NCBI RefSeq assembly: GCF_025457425.1
Contig: NZ_JAMXIA010000001.1
Coordinates: 2,046,001 to 2,110,000 of the forward strand
Reading direction: 5' to 3'
Length of the DNA: 64,000 nucleotides
From: Chryseobacterium foetidum
Lineage (GTDB): Bacteria > Bacteroidota > Bacteroidia > Flavobacteriales > Weeksellaceae
Shown: one piece after another, positions 52,899-61,603 of the stretch
How positions within the stretch are numbered: the first letter of the stretch is position 1
Layout of the letters: the number at the start of each line of letters is the position of its first letter
Translations under genes and position numbers: made by a program
Notes under the pieces: model-generated
Databases searched by the model: none
What the model saw: only the letters and a program-made list of their open reading frames with translations
What the model was told of the DNA's origin: nothing

Positions 52899-52915
52899 AA
52901 TTTGATACAAAAATC

Positions 52916-52950
52916 AATCGGCGTCATTTGGTGATGCCGATTTTGTTTTT
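52916..52950 (+). terminator. terminator after paralogue 2
   Basis: AATCGGCGTCA (52916-52926) pairs with TGATGCCGATT (52932-52942), one G-T, followed by a T-rich tract. Confidence 0.82.
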
Positions 52951-52978
52951 AAATTTCTAATTTTGATAAAAATCAAGT

Positions 52979-53416
52979 ATGAAAAATATTGCAACAATTA
53001 TATTATTGGTTTTTAGTCAAATTATATTAGCACAAAGAACCTATTCTCCGGCGCCGCCGCCCGCAGTTGACCGTAATGCTGATCTCCCTTTAAGTATCAT
53101 TAAAGTGTATGAAAACCCTACAGAAGTGGCAGAATTTCCTCAAGGAATTAATATTTTCAGAGATAAATTCAATAAAATGATTGTCATTTCTTCCTTCGAA
53201 AATGCGACAGAGAAAACATTTAAAACAATAGTCAGTTTTGTAGTTGAGCGTAACGGTTCTATTAGTGATGTTCAGGCAAAAGGCACTAATGCAAAATTCA
53301 ACAATGAAGTCATTAAGGCAGTAAGAAGCTTAAAAGACAAATGGAAACCGGCGAAATATAAAGGTGAAACTGTGAGAAGCAGATTCAGAATTCCTGTGAT
53401 GATTGCGGTTGACTAG
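52979..53416 (+). CDS. secreted TonB-C-terminal-like protein, paralogue 3
   Basis: 145 residues, signal peptide (about 1-18, IILLVFSQIILAQ) and a Pro-rich start (PAPPPAVDRN). AEFPQGINIFRDKFNKM, SFVVERNGSISDVQAKG, NNEVIKAVRSLK and KPAKYKGETVRSRFRIP match paralogue 1 closely, so they are recent duplicates. TAATTTTG at 52958-52965 is a possible -7 element. Confidence 0.75.
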   Translation: MKNIATIILLVFSQIILAQRTYSPAPPPAVDRNADLPLSIIKVYENPTEVAEFPQGINIFRDKFNKMIVISSFENATEKTFKTIVSFVVERNGSISDVQAKGTNAKFNNEVIKAVRSLKDKWKPAKYKGETVRSRFRIPVMIAVD

Positions 53417-53433
53417 TTTTTTTTCAAATAATT

Positions 53434-53874
53434 ATGAATAAAAAAATTACAATATTTCTGTCCTTACTTTGCTCTGGAATTTTCTTAGCTCAGGATGTAC
53501 ATCCCACGACATCACCTGTCAAAGAAGGGGATTTAAAAGACACCGCAATAATTACAGTTTGCTATGATTATCCCGATCACAAGGCTTTGTTTTTAAATGG
53601 CAAAGAAGATTTTGTTGAAAAACTAAAAAATACAATATCTCTTGACGGTTTAAAATTGTTAAAAGATGAAGACAATTTTAAATCAACTCTCGAATTCATT
53701 GTGGAAAGAGATGGAACGATCTCAGAAATTCAGGTTTGGGGTTCCAATAAAAAGTTTAATAAAGCTGTTAAACTTGCTGCAAAACAGATCAAAGGAAAAT
53801 GGACTCCGGCAAAGAAAGATGGCAATTTCGTGAAGAATATAATGCAGATTCCTATTGTAATGAATTCCCATTAA
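53434..53874 (+). CDS. secreted TonB-C-terminal-like protein, paralogue 4
   Basis: 146 residues, signal peptide (MNKKITIFLSLLCSGIFLAQ). Mature part: DHKALFLNGKEDFVEKL, EFIVERDGTISEIQVWG and KGKWTPAKKDGNFVKNIMQIP. Same fold as the previous proteins but more diverged. Seventeen bases separate it from paralogue 3. Confidence 0.75.
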   Translation: MNKKITIFLSLLCSGIFLAQDVHPTTSPVKEGDLKDTAIITVCYDYPDHKALFLNGKEDFVEKLKNTISLDGLKLLKDEDNFKSTLEFIVERDGTISEIQVWGSNKKFNKAVKLAAKQIKGKWTPAKKDGNFVKNIMQIPIVMNSH

Positions 53875-53884
53875 AACTCACAAG

Positions 53885-53908
53885 CACTCCAACACTCCAA
53901 CACTCCAA
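53885..53908. repeat. tandem CACTCCAA repeat (three copies)
   Basis: Three head-to-tail copies of CACTCCAA followed by CTCCAACT, just downstream of paralogue 4 and before the convergent mutS end. A similar sequence (inverse of TTGGAGTG) is at 8118-8125 near yraN. Simple-repeat origin likely. Confidence 0.7.
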
Positions 53909-53914
53909 CTCCAA

Positions 53915-56503
53915 CTACTTCCCAATCATCTTCTTAATAGAATTCAGCTTCATTAAAGCCTCAATGGGCGTCAATGTATTGATATCAATTTTATTCAGTT
54001 CCTCTCTGATATTTTCCAAAACCGGATCATCCAGTTGAAAGAAAGACAACTGCAAATTTTCTTCAGTCACCCTTTTCACACCTTCTGACGAGCCTCCCTG
54101 AGAACGGCTTGCTTCCAGAGTTTTTAAAATTTCATTGGCTCTGTTGACCACTTTTGATGGCATTCCGGCCAATTTTGCAACGTGAATACCGAAACTGTGC
54201 TCGCTTCCGCCCTGAACCAGTTTTCTCAAAAAGATGATATTTCCCTTATTCTCCTGAATGGAAACGTGGAAATTTTTAACCCGTTCGAAATTCACAGTCA
54301 TCTCATTCAACTCATGATAATGCGTTGCAAATAAAGTTTTTGCCTGCGTAGGATGCTGATGAAGATATTCCGCAATCGCCCAGGCAATGGAAACTCCGTC
54401 GTAAGTTGAGGTTCCACGACCTATTTCATCCAGTAAAATCAAACTTCGGTCGGAAATATTATTTAAAATATAGGCTGCTTCATTCATTTCCACCATAAAT
54501 GTTGATTCTCCGGCAGAAATATTATCGGAAGCTCCAACTCTTGTAAAAATTTTATCTAAAACTCCGATTTCAGCGTGTTTTGCAGGAACAAAACTTCCGA
54601 TTTGCGCCATCAGACAAACAATAGCGGTCTGACGGAGAATCGCCGATTTACCCGCCATGTTGGGACCTGTTACCATGATAATCTGCTGGGAATCTTTATC
54701 TAAAAAGATGTCATTCGGAATATATTTTTCTCCCAAAGGAAGGGCATTTTCAATGATGGGATGTCTGGCTTCCTTTAAATCGATTTTAAAACCATCGTTC
54801 AAAACAGGTTTTGTATAACTTTCAGAAACCGCCAGTTCAGATAAACCCACCGCAACATCAAGCTGAGCAATGATATTTGAATTTTCCTGAATTCTGTCCA
54901 TGTAAATCATCGTGTCCGAACATACTTTCCGGTACAGTTGGTTCTCCAGAACACTTATTTTTTCTTCAGCTCCAAGAATCTGACTTTCGTATTCTTTTAA
55001 TTCCTCAGTGATGTATCTTTCTGCGTTAACAAGCGTTTGTTTTCTGATCCAGTCGCTCGGAACTTTATCTTTGTGCGTATTTCTTACTTCAATAAAATAT
55101 CCGAAAACATTATTAAAATCAATTTTCAGACTTGTAATTCCAGTGCGTTCCACTTCACGTTGGCACATTTCGTCCAGAAAACCACGACCCTTATTTTGTA
55201 AACCGCGTAAATGATCAAGTTCTTCAGAAATATTCTGTTTGATGACATTTCCCTTCGCCAGATTGACGGGAAGTTCTTCATTTAAATGATTTTCAAGCAA
55301 TTGAATCAAATCGTCCAATGAATTTAAAGGTTCCAACCAAGCCAAAACATCAGTGTGAGGATGAAGCAAACCCTTAATTTTCTGAATATTGATCAGACTT
55401 TGACGAAGATAACCGAGTTCTTTAGGTGAAATTTTTTCTGCCGCCAGTTTTCCCATCAATCGGTCCAAATCTGAGATTGCTTTCAAAAGTTGGGAAATTT
55501 CGTATTTAAGATTATCGTTTTCGTTTAAAAAATCAATCAATGAAAGTCGACGGCCAATTTCTTCAACCGATTTTAAAGGCAGAATAATTCTTCTTCTCAA
55601 CAATCTTCCACCCATCGGAGTGGAAGTTTTATCGATAATATCTAAAAGAGATTTTCCTTTCGGATGGCTTGGATAAACGATTTCAAGATTTCTCAGCGTA
55701 AAATGATCCATCATCAGATAATCTTCCTGAGGAATAATCTGAATTTTGGTGATGTGCGCCAGTAATTTGTGGTGCGTATCTTCAACCAGATAAGCGAAAA
55801 TGGCTCCTGCAGCTGTGATTGCCAAAGGTAAAGTTTCAACACCAAAACCTTTTAATGAATTGGTTCTGAATTGATTTGTCAGTTTTTCGTAAGCGAAATT
55901 GTATTGATACGCCCAGTCTTCGAGTTTAAAGACATTTCTGTTTTTCAGCTGATCAGGAATCTGTACGCTTCGCTGATAAATAATTTCACTCGGATCAAAG
56001 GTGTTGATGATGTGTAAAATTTTATCTAAATTACCTTCACTCACCAAAAATTCCCCGGTAGAAACGTCGACCAAAGCAATTCCGTATTTTTCTTTTTCTT
56101 TATGAAGTGAAAGCAGGAAATTATTCTTTTTTGAAGTCAAAACCTGATCGTTGAATGTCACACCTGGCGTTACCAATTCTGTGACACCTCGTTTTACAAT
56201 TCCTTTGACGGTTTTCGGGTCTTCCAACTGGTCGCAAATCGCCACACGAATTCCGGCTCTGACCAATTTAGGCAAATAAGAATCCACCGAATGATGCGGA
56301 AATCCCGCCAGTTCAATATGCCCTTCGCCATTGGCTCTTTTGGTCAGAACAATTCCCAAAATCTGCGAGGTTCTCACAGCATCCTGCCCAAAAGTCTCGT
56401 AGAAATCGCCCACTCTGAAAAGCAACAGCGCATCAGGATATTTCGCCTTGATGGTGTTGTACTGCGTCATTAACGGGGTCTCTTTCTTCGTCGCCTTTGC
56501 CAT
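53915..56503 (-). CDS. mutS: DNA mismatch repair protein MutS
   Basis: 862 residues. N-terminal mismatch-binding domain with LLFRVGDFYETFGQDA (Phe of the F-x-E type at about 38-42), connector, levers and clamp, and the C-terminal ATPase: Walker A GPNMAGKSAILRQ (about 628-640), LILLDEIGRGTSTYDG Walker B, and a helix-turn-helix end. Recognises mismatches in replication repair. Intact. Ends on the opposite strand to the TonB-C paralogues. Confidence 0.96.
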   Translation of the reverse strand: MAKATKKETPLMTQYNTIKAKYPDALLLFRVGDFYETFGQDAVRTSQILGIVLTKRANGEGHIELAGFPHHSVDSYLPKLVRAGIRVAICDQLEDPKTVKGIVKRGVTELVTPGVTFNDQVLTSKKNNFLLSLHKEKEKYGIALVDVSTGEFLVSEGNLDKILHIINTFDPSEIIYQRSVQIPDQLKNRNVFKLEDWAYQYNFAYEKLTNQFRTNSLKGFGVETLPLAITAAGAIFAYLVEDTHHKLLAHITKIQIIPQEDYLMMDHFTLRNLEIVYPSHPKGKSLLDIIDKTSTPMGGRLLRRRIILPLKSVEEIGRRLSLIDFLNENDNLKYEISQLLKAISDLDRLMGKLAAEKISPKELGYLRQSLINIQKIKGLLHPHTDVLAWLEPLNSLDDLIQLLENHLNEELPVNLAKGNVIKQNISEELDHLRGLQNKGRGFLDEMCQREVERTGITSLKIDFNNVFGYFIEVRNTHKDKVPSDWIRKQTLVNAERYITEELKEYESQILGAEEKISVLENQLYRKVCSDTMIYMDRIQENSNIIAQLDVAVGLSELAVSESYTKPVLNDGFKIDLKEARHPIIENALPLGEKYIPNDIFLDKDSQQIIMVTGPNMAGKSAILRQTAIVCLMAQIGSFVPAKHAEIGVLDKIFTRVGASDNISAGESTFMVEMNEAAYILNNISDRSLILLDEIGRGTSTYDGVSIAWAIAEYLHQHPTQAKTLFATHYHELNEMTVNFERVKNFHVSIQENKGNIIFLRKLVQGGSEHSFGIHVAKLAGMPSKVVNRANEILKTLEASRSQGGSSEGVKRVTEENLQLSFFQLDDPVLENIREELNKIDINTLTPIEALMKLNSIKKMIGK

Positions 56504-56699
56504 TGAAATCGTTCTTAAAATTGGGTTGGTAAAAATAGGAAATTTAATTTTTGAGAGAGAAGGGTTTTTGGGAAATTGAAAACAAATGTTTAAGGTTTAG
56601 TTTGTCATGCTGAAAGCATCTCGGCATAATAATTTAGTTTTCTGCGGAAAGACAAATACGCTTTTTATAAGATTAAGTAGGGATTTTTAAAATCTTTTT

Positions 56700-57128
56700 T
56701 TATTTAAAATGAAACAAGCCGGATTCCTCAATTATAAAACTTAATTTTTCAACAATTTCATAATTTTTATACCATAAAATATAAGTGTAATCCCAATGTT
56801 CCTCTAATACACAGATTAGTTCCGGAATAACATAAATTGAGAACTGAGTGCACGGCTTATTCAAATATTCTTTATAGCTGGATAATGTTTTTTCAATATA
56901 ATCAATCTTAATCAATTTACTTTTATCCAAATCAGCTACTAGAATTTCGTAATGTTTTGAAATGTTGATAATTAAATGGTTGAATTTTATCCAGTCTTTT
57001 TCGAGTATATCATCTAGTATGTGATAATTTTCTTTGCCAAGCCAACCTGTCCAAAGTGAAATAAACTCTTTTTTGAACCCATCTTTGACATCGTAATCTT
57101 TAAAATAGTCACTGAAACTAAAATTCAT
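56700..57128 (-). CDS. hypothetical acidic protein
   Basis: 142 residues, no signal peptide or membrane helix; helices such as FSFSDYFKDYDVKDGFKKEF and a C-terminal strand-rich part ending FIIEESGLFHFK. I do not recognise a family; it looks like the small proteins associated with polymorphic-toxin immunity, but nothing supports that directly. Stands alone between mutS and the cupin gene. Confidence 0.55.
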   Translation of the reverse strand: MNFSFSDYFKDYDVKDGFKKEFISLWTGWLGKENYHILDDILEKDWIKFNHLIINISKHYEILVADLDKSKLIKIDYIEKTLSSYKEYLNKPCTQFSIYVIPELICVLEEHWDYTYILWYKNYEIVEKLSFIIEESGLFHFK

Positions 57129-57160
57129 ATTTGTTTTTTATAGGGGTTAAATTTTTATCT

Positions 57161-57193
57161 AACCAATCTGTGTAAATCGGTGCAATCTGTGGG
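57161..57193. repeat. dispersed CACAGATT repeat, degenerate inverted copy
   Basis: Reverse complement of this segment reads CCCACAGATTGCACCGATTT then ACACAGATTGG, a degenerate version of the repeat at 36961-36987 and 58158-58184. It overlaps the space between the hypothetical protein start and the cupin gene end. Confidence 0.6.
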
Positions 57194-57197
57194 AAAA

Positions 57198-58082
57198 TTA
57201 TCTCTTCGCAGCTCGCTTCTCGTACTTTTCCAAAGCCTCAGTCGCTTTCTCGTAAGCCCATTTCTGCTTGTAATCAACCCATTCTGATTTAAATAGTTTT
57301 CGTAAAATTTTATCGGTGTAGCGCATAATGAAAACATGGTACAGCATATTGGCAAAAACTTTAGGTTTATTCGGCAACGCCCGGAGCGACATTGAAAATC
57401 CGGGTTCCAGATATCTGTTGAAATGCCAAAATGCACCGGGGATGAAGAGCGCATCGCCGTGCTCCATGAAAATTTCAAAGCCTTTGGCGTATTTCAGAGC
57501 CGGAAATTTTTCGTAGTCCGGATTTTCGTAATCAATATCGTAAACCGTGTGCACTGACAGCGGAACTTTGTATAAAAACTTCGACTGTTTCTGGTCAAAT
57601 AACAAAATTCTTTTCTTACCTTCAAAATGAAAATGCATAAAATCGCCCAAATCAACATCGTAATGCATTAAAACATGAGCCTCACTTCCTCCAAAAAATA
57701 AAGTAGGCAGTCGCTTGAAAAATTTAATTCCCAAATCTGGATATGTAAAGTTTTTCAGCAATTCAGGAAGCCGATCTGTGATAATGTAAAAGAAAATACG
57801 GAGATCAGAAGGTTTAGATTTTATCGTGTCGATATAATCCTTCATTTTCATTTTGGCAACCGGAGCATCCGAACTTTTTCTGGCATCAGCAGGTTTGTTG
57901 TCGTAGAGTGGGATTTCCTGTTCGCCCGCTTTTTCTTTAATGAAATCAAAATTCCATTTTTCGAAAACTTCCCATCTGCTTGCGTAGTTTTTTATAAGAA
58001 GTGGTTTCTGTTTTTTGAAATAATTTTCCTGAAAATCTTCTTTGCTGATGTCGCTGACAACATCTACGTTTTCGAGAATCAT
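57198..58082 (-). CDS. cupin-like (JmjC/cupin_8) domain protein
   Basis: 294 residues from the ATG at 58082 (MILENVDVVSDISKEDF); the open frame continues upstream into repeat DNA and is not used. The iron-binding facial triad is seen as HYDVD (about 170) and FWHFNRY (about 245), with a C-terminal basic EKYEKRAAKR. Family members are Fe(II)/2-oxoglutarate oxygenases that hydroxylate proteins or RNA. The substrate is unknown. Confidence 0.82.
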   Translation of the reverse strand: MILENVDVVSDISKEDFQENYFKKQKPLLIKNYASRWEVFEKWNFDFIKEKAGEQEIPLYDNKPADARKSSDAPVAKMKMKDYIDTIKSKPSDLRIFFYIITDRLPELLKNFTYPDLGIKFFKRLPTLFFGGSEAHVLMHYDVDLGDFMHFHFEGKKRILLFDQKQSKFLYKVPLSVHTVYDIDYENPDYEKFPALKYAKGFEIFMEHGDALFIPGAFWHFNRYLEPGFSMSLRALPNKPKVFANMLYHVFIMRYTDKILRKLFKSEWVDYKQKWAYEKATEALEKYEKRAAKR

Positions 58083-58157
58083 CTGTTTTGTATTTAATGA
58101 AAAATAAAAATAGTGTTTTTTTGAAATTTGGGAAAATTTCGGAGTGAAAATAGTTCG

Positions 58158-58184
58158 CACAGATTTCACAGATTTGCACGGATG
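58158..58184. repeat. dispersed CACAGATT repeat, copy 2
   Basis: CACAGATTTCACAGATTTG followed by CACGGATG, differing by one base from the copy at 36961-36987. Confidence 0.7.
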
Positions 58185-58201
58185 ATTGTGAATAAAATTG
58201 T

Positions 58202-58491
58202 CACGAATGCACGAATATTATTGATTTGTATATTTTTAAATTTTTCTTTCGAATAATAGTGAAACGGCTGTGACTACTTTTATTTAATTATTTACATTAA
58301 ATTTCTTATTCATACCTGCGGCGATTTATCGCAAGGATATACAAAGTTTTAAATTGAATTACTCTTTTAAGACAAACAATGGCATTTCATTTAGCAAGGA
58401 AATACAATTTTAAATACTCATCATTTAATAAATAACGAGTTATTTAGATTACAACTTCAGTAACAAGTGATAAAAAATTCGTGCATTCGTG
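58202..58491. repeat. 290-base segment bounded by 15-base inverted repeats
   Basis: CACGAATGCACGAAT at 58202-58216 and its exact reverse complement at 58477-58491, 260 bases apart, with AT-rich non-coding sequence between them. Confidence 0.65.
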
Positions 58492-58583
58492 GCATAATAA
58501 TAACAAAAAAAATCTGCTTGTCAGCTTCATCCGAATGGAGAGATTTAACTTTAAAATTCCACGAAACAATAAACCGAATATTT

Positions 58584-58591
58584 TATCTTTG
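58584..58591 (+). promoter_or_regulatory. possible -7 element of the bestrophin gene
   Basis: TATCTTTG matches TAnnTTTG, 17 bases before the bestrophin ATG, so the leader would be very short. No clear TTG element found. Confidence 0.4.
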
Positions 58592-58608
58592 CAGAAAGCA
58601 CACAAACC

Positions 58609-59490
58609 ATGAGAGTTTACAACACCAAAAATTTCCTGAAGATCCTCATCAGCTTGCACAGAAGTGATACGCTGAAAATTTTGTTTCCGACGATGGTTTT
58701 GATGGCAGTATACTCTTACGGAATCCAGTATTTGGAAATTGAATATTTACATTTAACGTCAAAATCGAAGGTCAGCAATGTGGGAATGATTCATTCTTTA
58801 TTGGGTTTTGTGTTGTCTTTGCTTTTGGTTTTCAGAACAAATACGGCGTATGACCGTTGGTGGGAAGGACGAAAACTGTGGGGAAAACTGATGAACGATA
58901 CCCGAAATTTTGCCATCAAAATCAATACTGTTCTTAAAGAAGACAGAGAATCTGCTGATCAAATTTCAAAATATCTAAAGTTTTTCCCGCATCTTTTAGC
59001 AAAACATCTTTCTCAGGAATCGACGAGGCTCGCTTTGGATGAGGATTATTCGGAAATCAAAAATTCATTAAAAAATCACGCACCCAATGATCTGATGATT
59101 CAGCTTACTGAGAAATTATATCAACTCAAGAAAGAAGGAAAAATTTCGGATGTTGAAATGTTGTATTTAGACACACAGGTTTCCGGTTTTCTGGATGTTT
59201 GTGGCGGCTGTGAGAGAATTAAAAACACACCGATTCCTTATTCTTATTCATCATTTATAAAGAAATTCATTATTTTATATGTCTTGGCTCTGCCGATTGC
59301 GTATGTGATCAATCTTGGATTATTTATGATTCCGCTGACGGTTTTTGTATATTATGTGTTGATGAGTCTGGAACTGATTGCAGAGGAAATTGAAGATCCT
59401 TTTAATAATGATGAAAATGATATTCCGATGGAGACGATTGCGCAGAATATTGAGAGAAATGTGCATCAGATAATGGGTGCAAGAGAATAG
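58609..59490 (+). CDS. bestrophin-family anion channel
   Basis: 293 residues with about four hydrophobic segments. The signature is VFRTNTAYDRWWEGRKLWG (about 72-90), the conserved pore/neck region of bacterial bestrophins; PFNNDENDIPMETI near the end is also typical. Bacterial members form pentameric, often cation- or anion-permeable channels. Intact. Followed by an inverted repeat element. Confidence 0.88.
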   Translation: MRVYNTKNFLKILISLHRSDTLKILFPTMVLMAVYSYGIQYLEIEYLHLTSKSKVSNVGMIHSLLGFVLSLLLVFRTNTAYDRWWEGRKLWGKLMNDTRNFAIKINTVLKEDRESADQISKYLKFFPHLLAKHLSQESTRLALDEDYSEIKNSLKNHAPNDLMIQLTEKLYQLKKEGKISDVEMLYLDTQVSGFLDVCGGCERIKNTPIPYSYSSFIKKFIILYVLALPIAYVINLGLFMIPLTVFVYYVLMSLELIAEEIEDPFNNDENDIPMETIAQNIERNVHQIMGARE

Positions 59491-59518
59491 TTAATATGCG
59501 ATGCAACTAAAATTGATG

Positions 59519-59588
59519 GCTTCGACAAGCTCAGCCTGACACTGTGAAACTTTTTTTGTTAGAGATGTCACGCTGAGCCTGTCGAAGC
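59519..59588. repeat. 70-base inverted repeat (GCTTCGACAAGCTCAG type)
   Basis: GCTTCGACAAGCTCAGCCTG (59519-59538) is mirrored, with mismatches, by CAGGCTCAGCGTGACATC-type sequence at 59567-59588 whose reverse complement begins GCTTCGACAGGCTCAGC. I recall this as a widespread repetitive extragenic palindrome in Bacteroidetes. A related degenerate piece (GTCATGCTGAAAGCATC) is at 56607-56623. Confidence 0.75.
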
Positions 59589-59691
59589 GTTTCGTAAATG
59601 TTAGCTTAAATGCTGAAAAATTTGAAATGGAATTTTAAATCCATTCAGAAAGAAGAATTCGTAAATAGTAATAAGAAATAAACAAATTATT

Positions 59692-60219
59692 TTGGTCAAT
59701 AAATTAAAACTGGAAGAACTCAACAGAATTGATGTTGAAACTTTTAAAAAGGTTGAGAAGATTCCTTTGGTAGTAGTTTTGGATAATATCAGAAGTATGC
59801 ACAATGTGGGTGCGACTTTCAGAACGGCAGATGCTTTTCTGGTTCAGAAAATTATTTTATGTGGAATTACTCCTCAGCCGCCACACCGTGAAATTCACAA
59901 AGCTGCTCTGGGAGCAACCGAAAGTGTTGATTGGTCACATGAATCAGATATTAATGTCACAATCAATGATTTAAAAAGTCAGGGATTTGAAGTGGTGGGA
60001 ATCGAACAGACCACCAACAGCACTATGATTACTGATTTTACCATCGATAAAACAAACAAGTACGCCGTCATTTTAGGAAATGAAGTAGAAGGAATCAGCG
60101 ATGAAGCGCTTCAGAACATTGATTCTTTTATTGAAATTCCACAGTTGGGAACGAAGCATTCTTTAAATGTAAGTGTCTGTGGCGGAATTGTGATGTGGGA
60201 GTTTGCAAAAGCACTTTAA
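59692..60219 (+). CDS. TrmH/SpoU-family RNA methyltransferase
   Basis: 175 residues from a TTG start (no ATG fits the conserved N-terminus). SPOUT motifs: VVLDNIRSMHNVGATFRTAD (motif 1, Asn-x-G-x-x-x-R), YAVILGNEVEGISDEAL (motif 2) and SLNVSVCGGIVMWEF (motif 3), which form the trefoil knot. Transfers a methyl group to a tRNA or rRNA ribose. Which RNA is uncertain; family members include TrmH, TrmL and RlmB. Intact. Confidence 0.87.
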   Translation: MVNKLKLEELNRIDVETFKKVEKIPLVVVLDNIRSMHNVGATFRTADAFLVQKIILCGITPQPPHREIHKAALGATESVDWSHESDINVTINDLKSQGFEVVGIEQTTNSTMITDFTIDKTNKYAVILGNEVEGISDEALQNIDSFIEIPQLGTKHSLNVSVCGGIVMWEFAKAL

Positions 60220-60265
60220 AACAGTTTTTAAGTAAATCAATTTAATCAAGAATAATTTTCATTAA

Positions 60266-60700
60266 ATGAAAAACGCAATAGCCACTTTCGTAGTACTTCT
60301 ATTTTTCGTCAGTTTTAGTTCTGCGCAAAACAGAAAGTCAACTTTATACAAAGGAAGTATTGATGGGAAAATGCCCGTAACGATGTTTATTATCAGTGAG
60401 GACAATGAGTGTACGGCAGATTTGCATTATACCGCGATGTATAAATATGATAGTGTGAGCAATTGGTTGCAGCTCGACATTACAGAAAACAAGGCCAATC
60501 AATTTGCAATGGTAGAATATCGGTTTACCGGTGTACTGATTTTGAAGAAAGAGGGCAAAAACTTTACAGGATTGTGGGTGAGCCCCGATGGTAAAAAACA
60601 GTTTAAAGCCGTATTCAAAGAGGTTAACATGACCAAAACTGAAAAAGAAAATTTTGAAAACAAAATGGATCAGCTCAATTACGAAAATCATGATTGCTGA
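60266..60700 (+). CDS. hypothetical secreted protein
   Basis: 144 residues, signal peptide (MKNAIATFVVLLFFVSFSSAQ). The mature part has strands such as KGSIDGKMPVTMFIISED and NFTGLWVSPDGKKQFKAVF, suggesting a small lipocalin-like or beta-sandwich fold. No family recognised. Confidence 0.6.
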   Translation: MKNAIATFVVLLFFVSFSSAQNRKSTLYKGSIDGKMPVTMFIISEDNECTADLHYTAMYKYDSVSNWLQLDITENKANQFAMVEYRFTGVLILKKEGKNFTGLWVSPDGKKQFKAVFKEVNMTKTEKENFENKMDQLNYENHDC

Positions 60701-60767
60701 AAAATTAATGTAAATTCTGTTAGTCACAGATTTTTGAGTCGGGAGTTTACAAATGATCTAAAAATAA

Positions 60768-60801
60768 AAAAACTGCGTCCGTCAAAAGACAGTGCAGTTT
60801 G
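60768..60801. terminator. imperfect hairpin after the hypothetical secreted protein
   Basis: AAACTGC at the left end pairs with GCAGTTT at the right (with GTC/GAC inside) between 60768 and 60801, downstream of the stop at 60700. No T tract follows, so the role is tentative. Confidence 0.4.
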
Positions 60802-60951
60802 AAATAAATCTAATAAAAAGTAAAAATGAAAGGCGACAAAGATACTTCAAATTTCTTTACGGGCAAATTTTTATTTCACTTTTTTTATTTTTATGAAAAA
60901 AAACTGCAATAAAGCAGGAAGGTTTCGTTTTTAATTTTATAAATTAGCACA

Positions 60952-61602
60952 ATGTTTATCAAGGACTATATCTCAAAAGATTTTCCGTGTTTTCATCTGA
61001 CTGACTCCATCGAATCGGCTAGGGAAACCCTAGAAGCATTTGGATATACGCATATTTTCATCAAAAAATCACACCACTTTTACGGAGCCATCGCCAAAGA
61101 CTTTCTTTATGAAGAAGAAGGAACTTTAAAAAACCTCGAACATCAGATCGAGCGCTTCGCCATTTTGGAGGATAATAATATCATGGACAGCATCCGGTTG
61201 TTTTACACATTCAATGCCAACGTGATTCCTGTGATCAATAAAAACGAAAAATATCTGGGCTATATCTGTTGTGATGATGTTTTCCAGACTTTTTCAAAAT
61301 ACCCTCTGTTTTCGGAAACCGGTGCTATTTTAACGATAGAAACTCCGGCAAGAAAATATTCAATGACCGAAATTGCCAACATTGTCGAGAGCAACAATTC
61401 TAAGTTCTACGGCGGGTTTATCAGTTTTATGTCAGACGAATTTATTCACATCACCATTAAAATCAGCAACGAAAATTTAGCTTCAGTCGATGCTACTTTT
61501 GACCGTTATGATTACCGAATTGTAGAAAAATACTATTCTGATGAGAAAACAGACCTCTTCAAAGACCGCTTAGGTTTTTTACAAAAATTTATCGAAATAT
61601 AA
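60952..61602 (+). CDS. CBS-domain protein upstream of nadK
   Basis: 216 residues. Two CBS-like motifs: FHLTDSIESARETLEAFGYTH (about 15-36) and FYTFNANVIPVINKNEKYLG (about 85-105), then a C-terminal ACT-like part with strands. CBS pairs bind adenine nucleotides and regulate enzymes. It ends one base before nadK, so the two are in one operon; nucleotide sensing linked to NAD(P) supply is a natural but unproven idea. Confidence 0.85.
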   Translation: MFIKDYISKDFPCFHLTDSIESARETLEAFGYTHIFIKKSHHFYGAIAKDFLYEEEGTLKNLEHQIERFAILEDNNIMDSIRLFYTFNANVIPVINKNEKYLGYICCDDVFQTFSKYPLFSETGAILTIETPARKYSMTEIANIVESNNSKFYGGFISFMSDEFIHITIKISNENLASVDATFDRYDYRIVEKYYSDEKTDLFKDRLGFLQKFIEI

Positions 61603-61603
61603 T

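Larger units (their letters stand above)
58083..58608. other. 526-base repeat-containing gene-free region
   Basis: Contains a CACAGATT repeat (58158-58184), the inverted pair CACGAATGCACGAAT (58202-58216) and ATTCGTGCATTCGTG (58477-58491), and the bestrophin -7-like element TATCTTTG (58584-58591). No ORF of real length on either strand. Confidence 0.6.
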
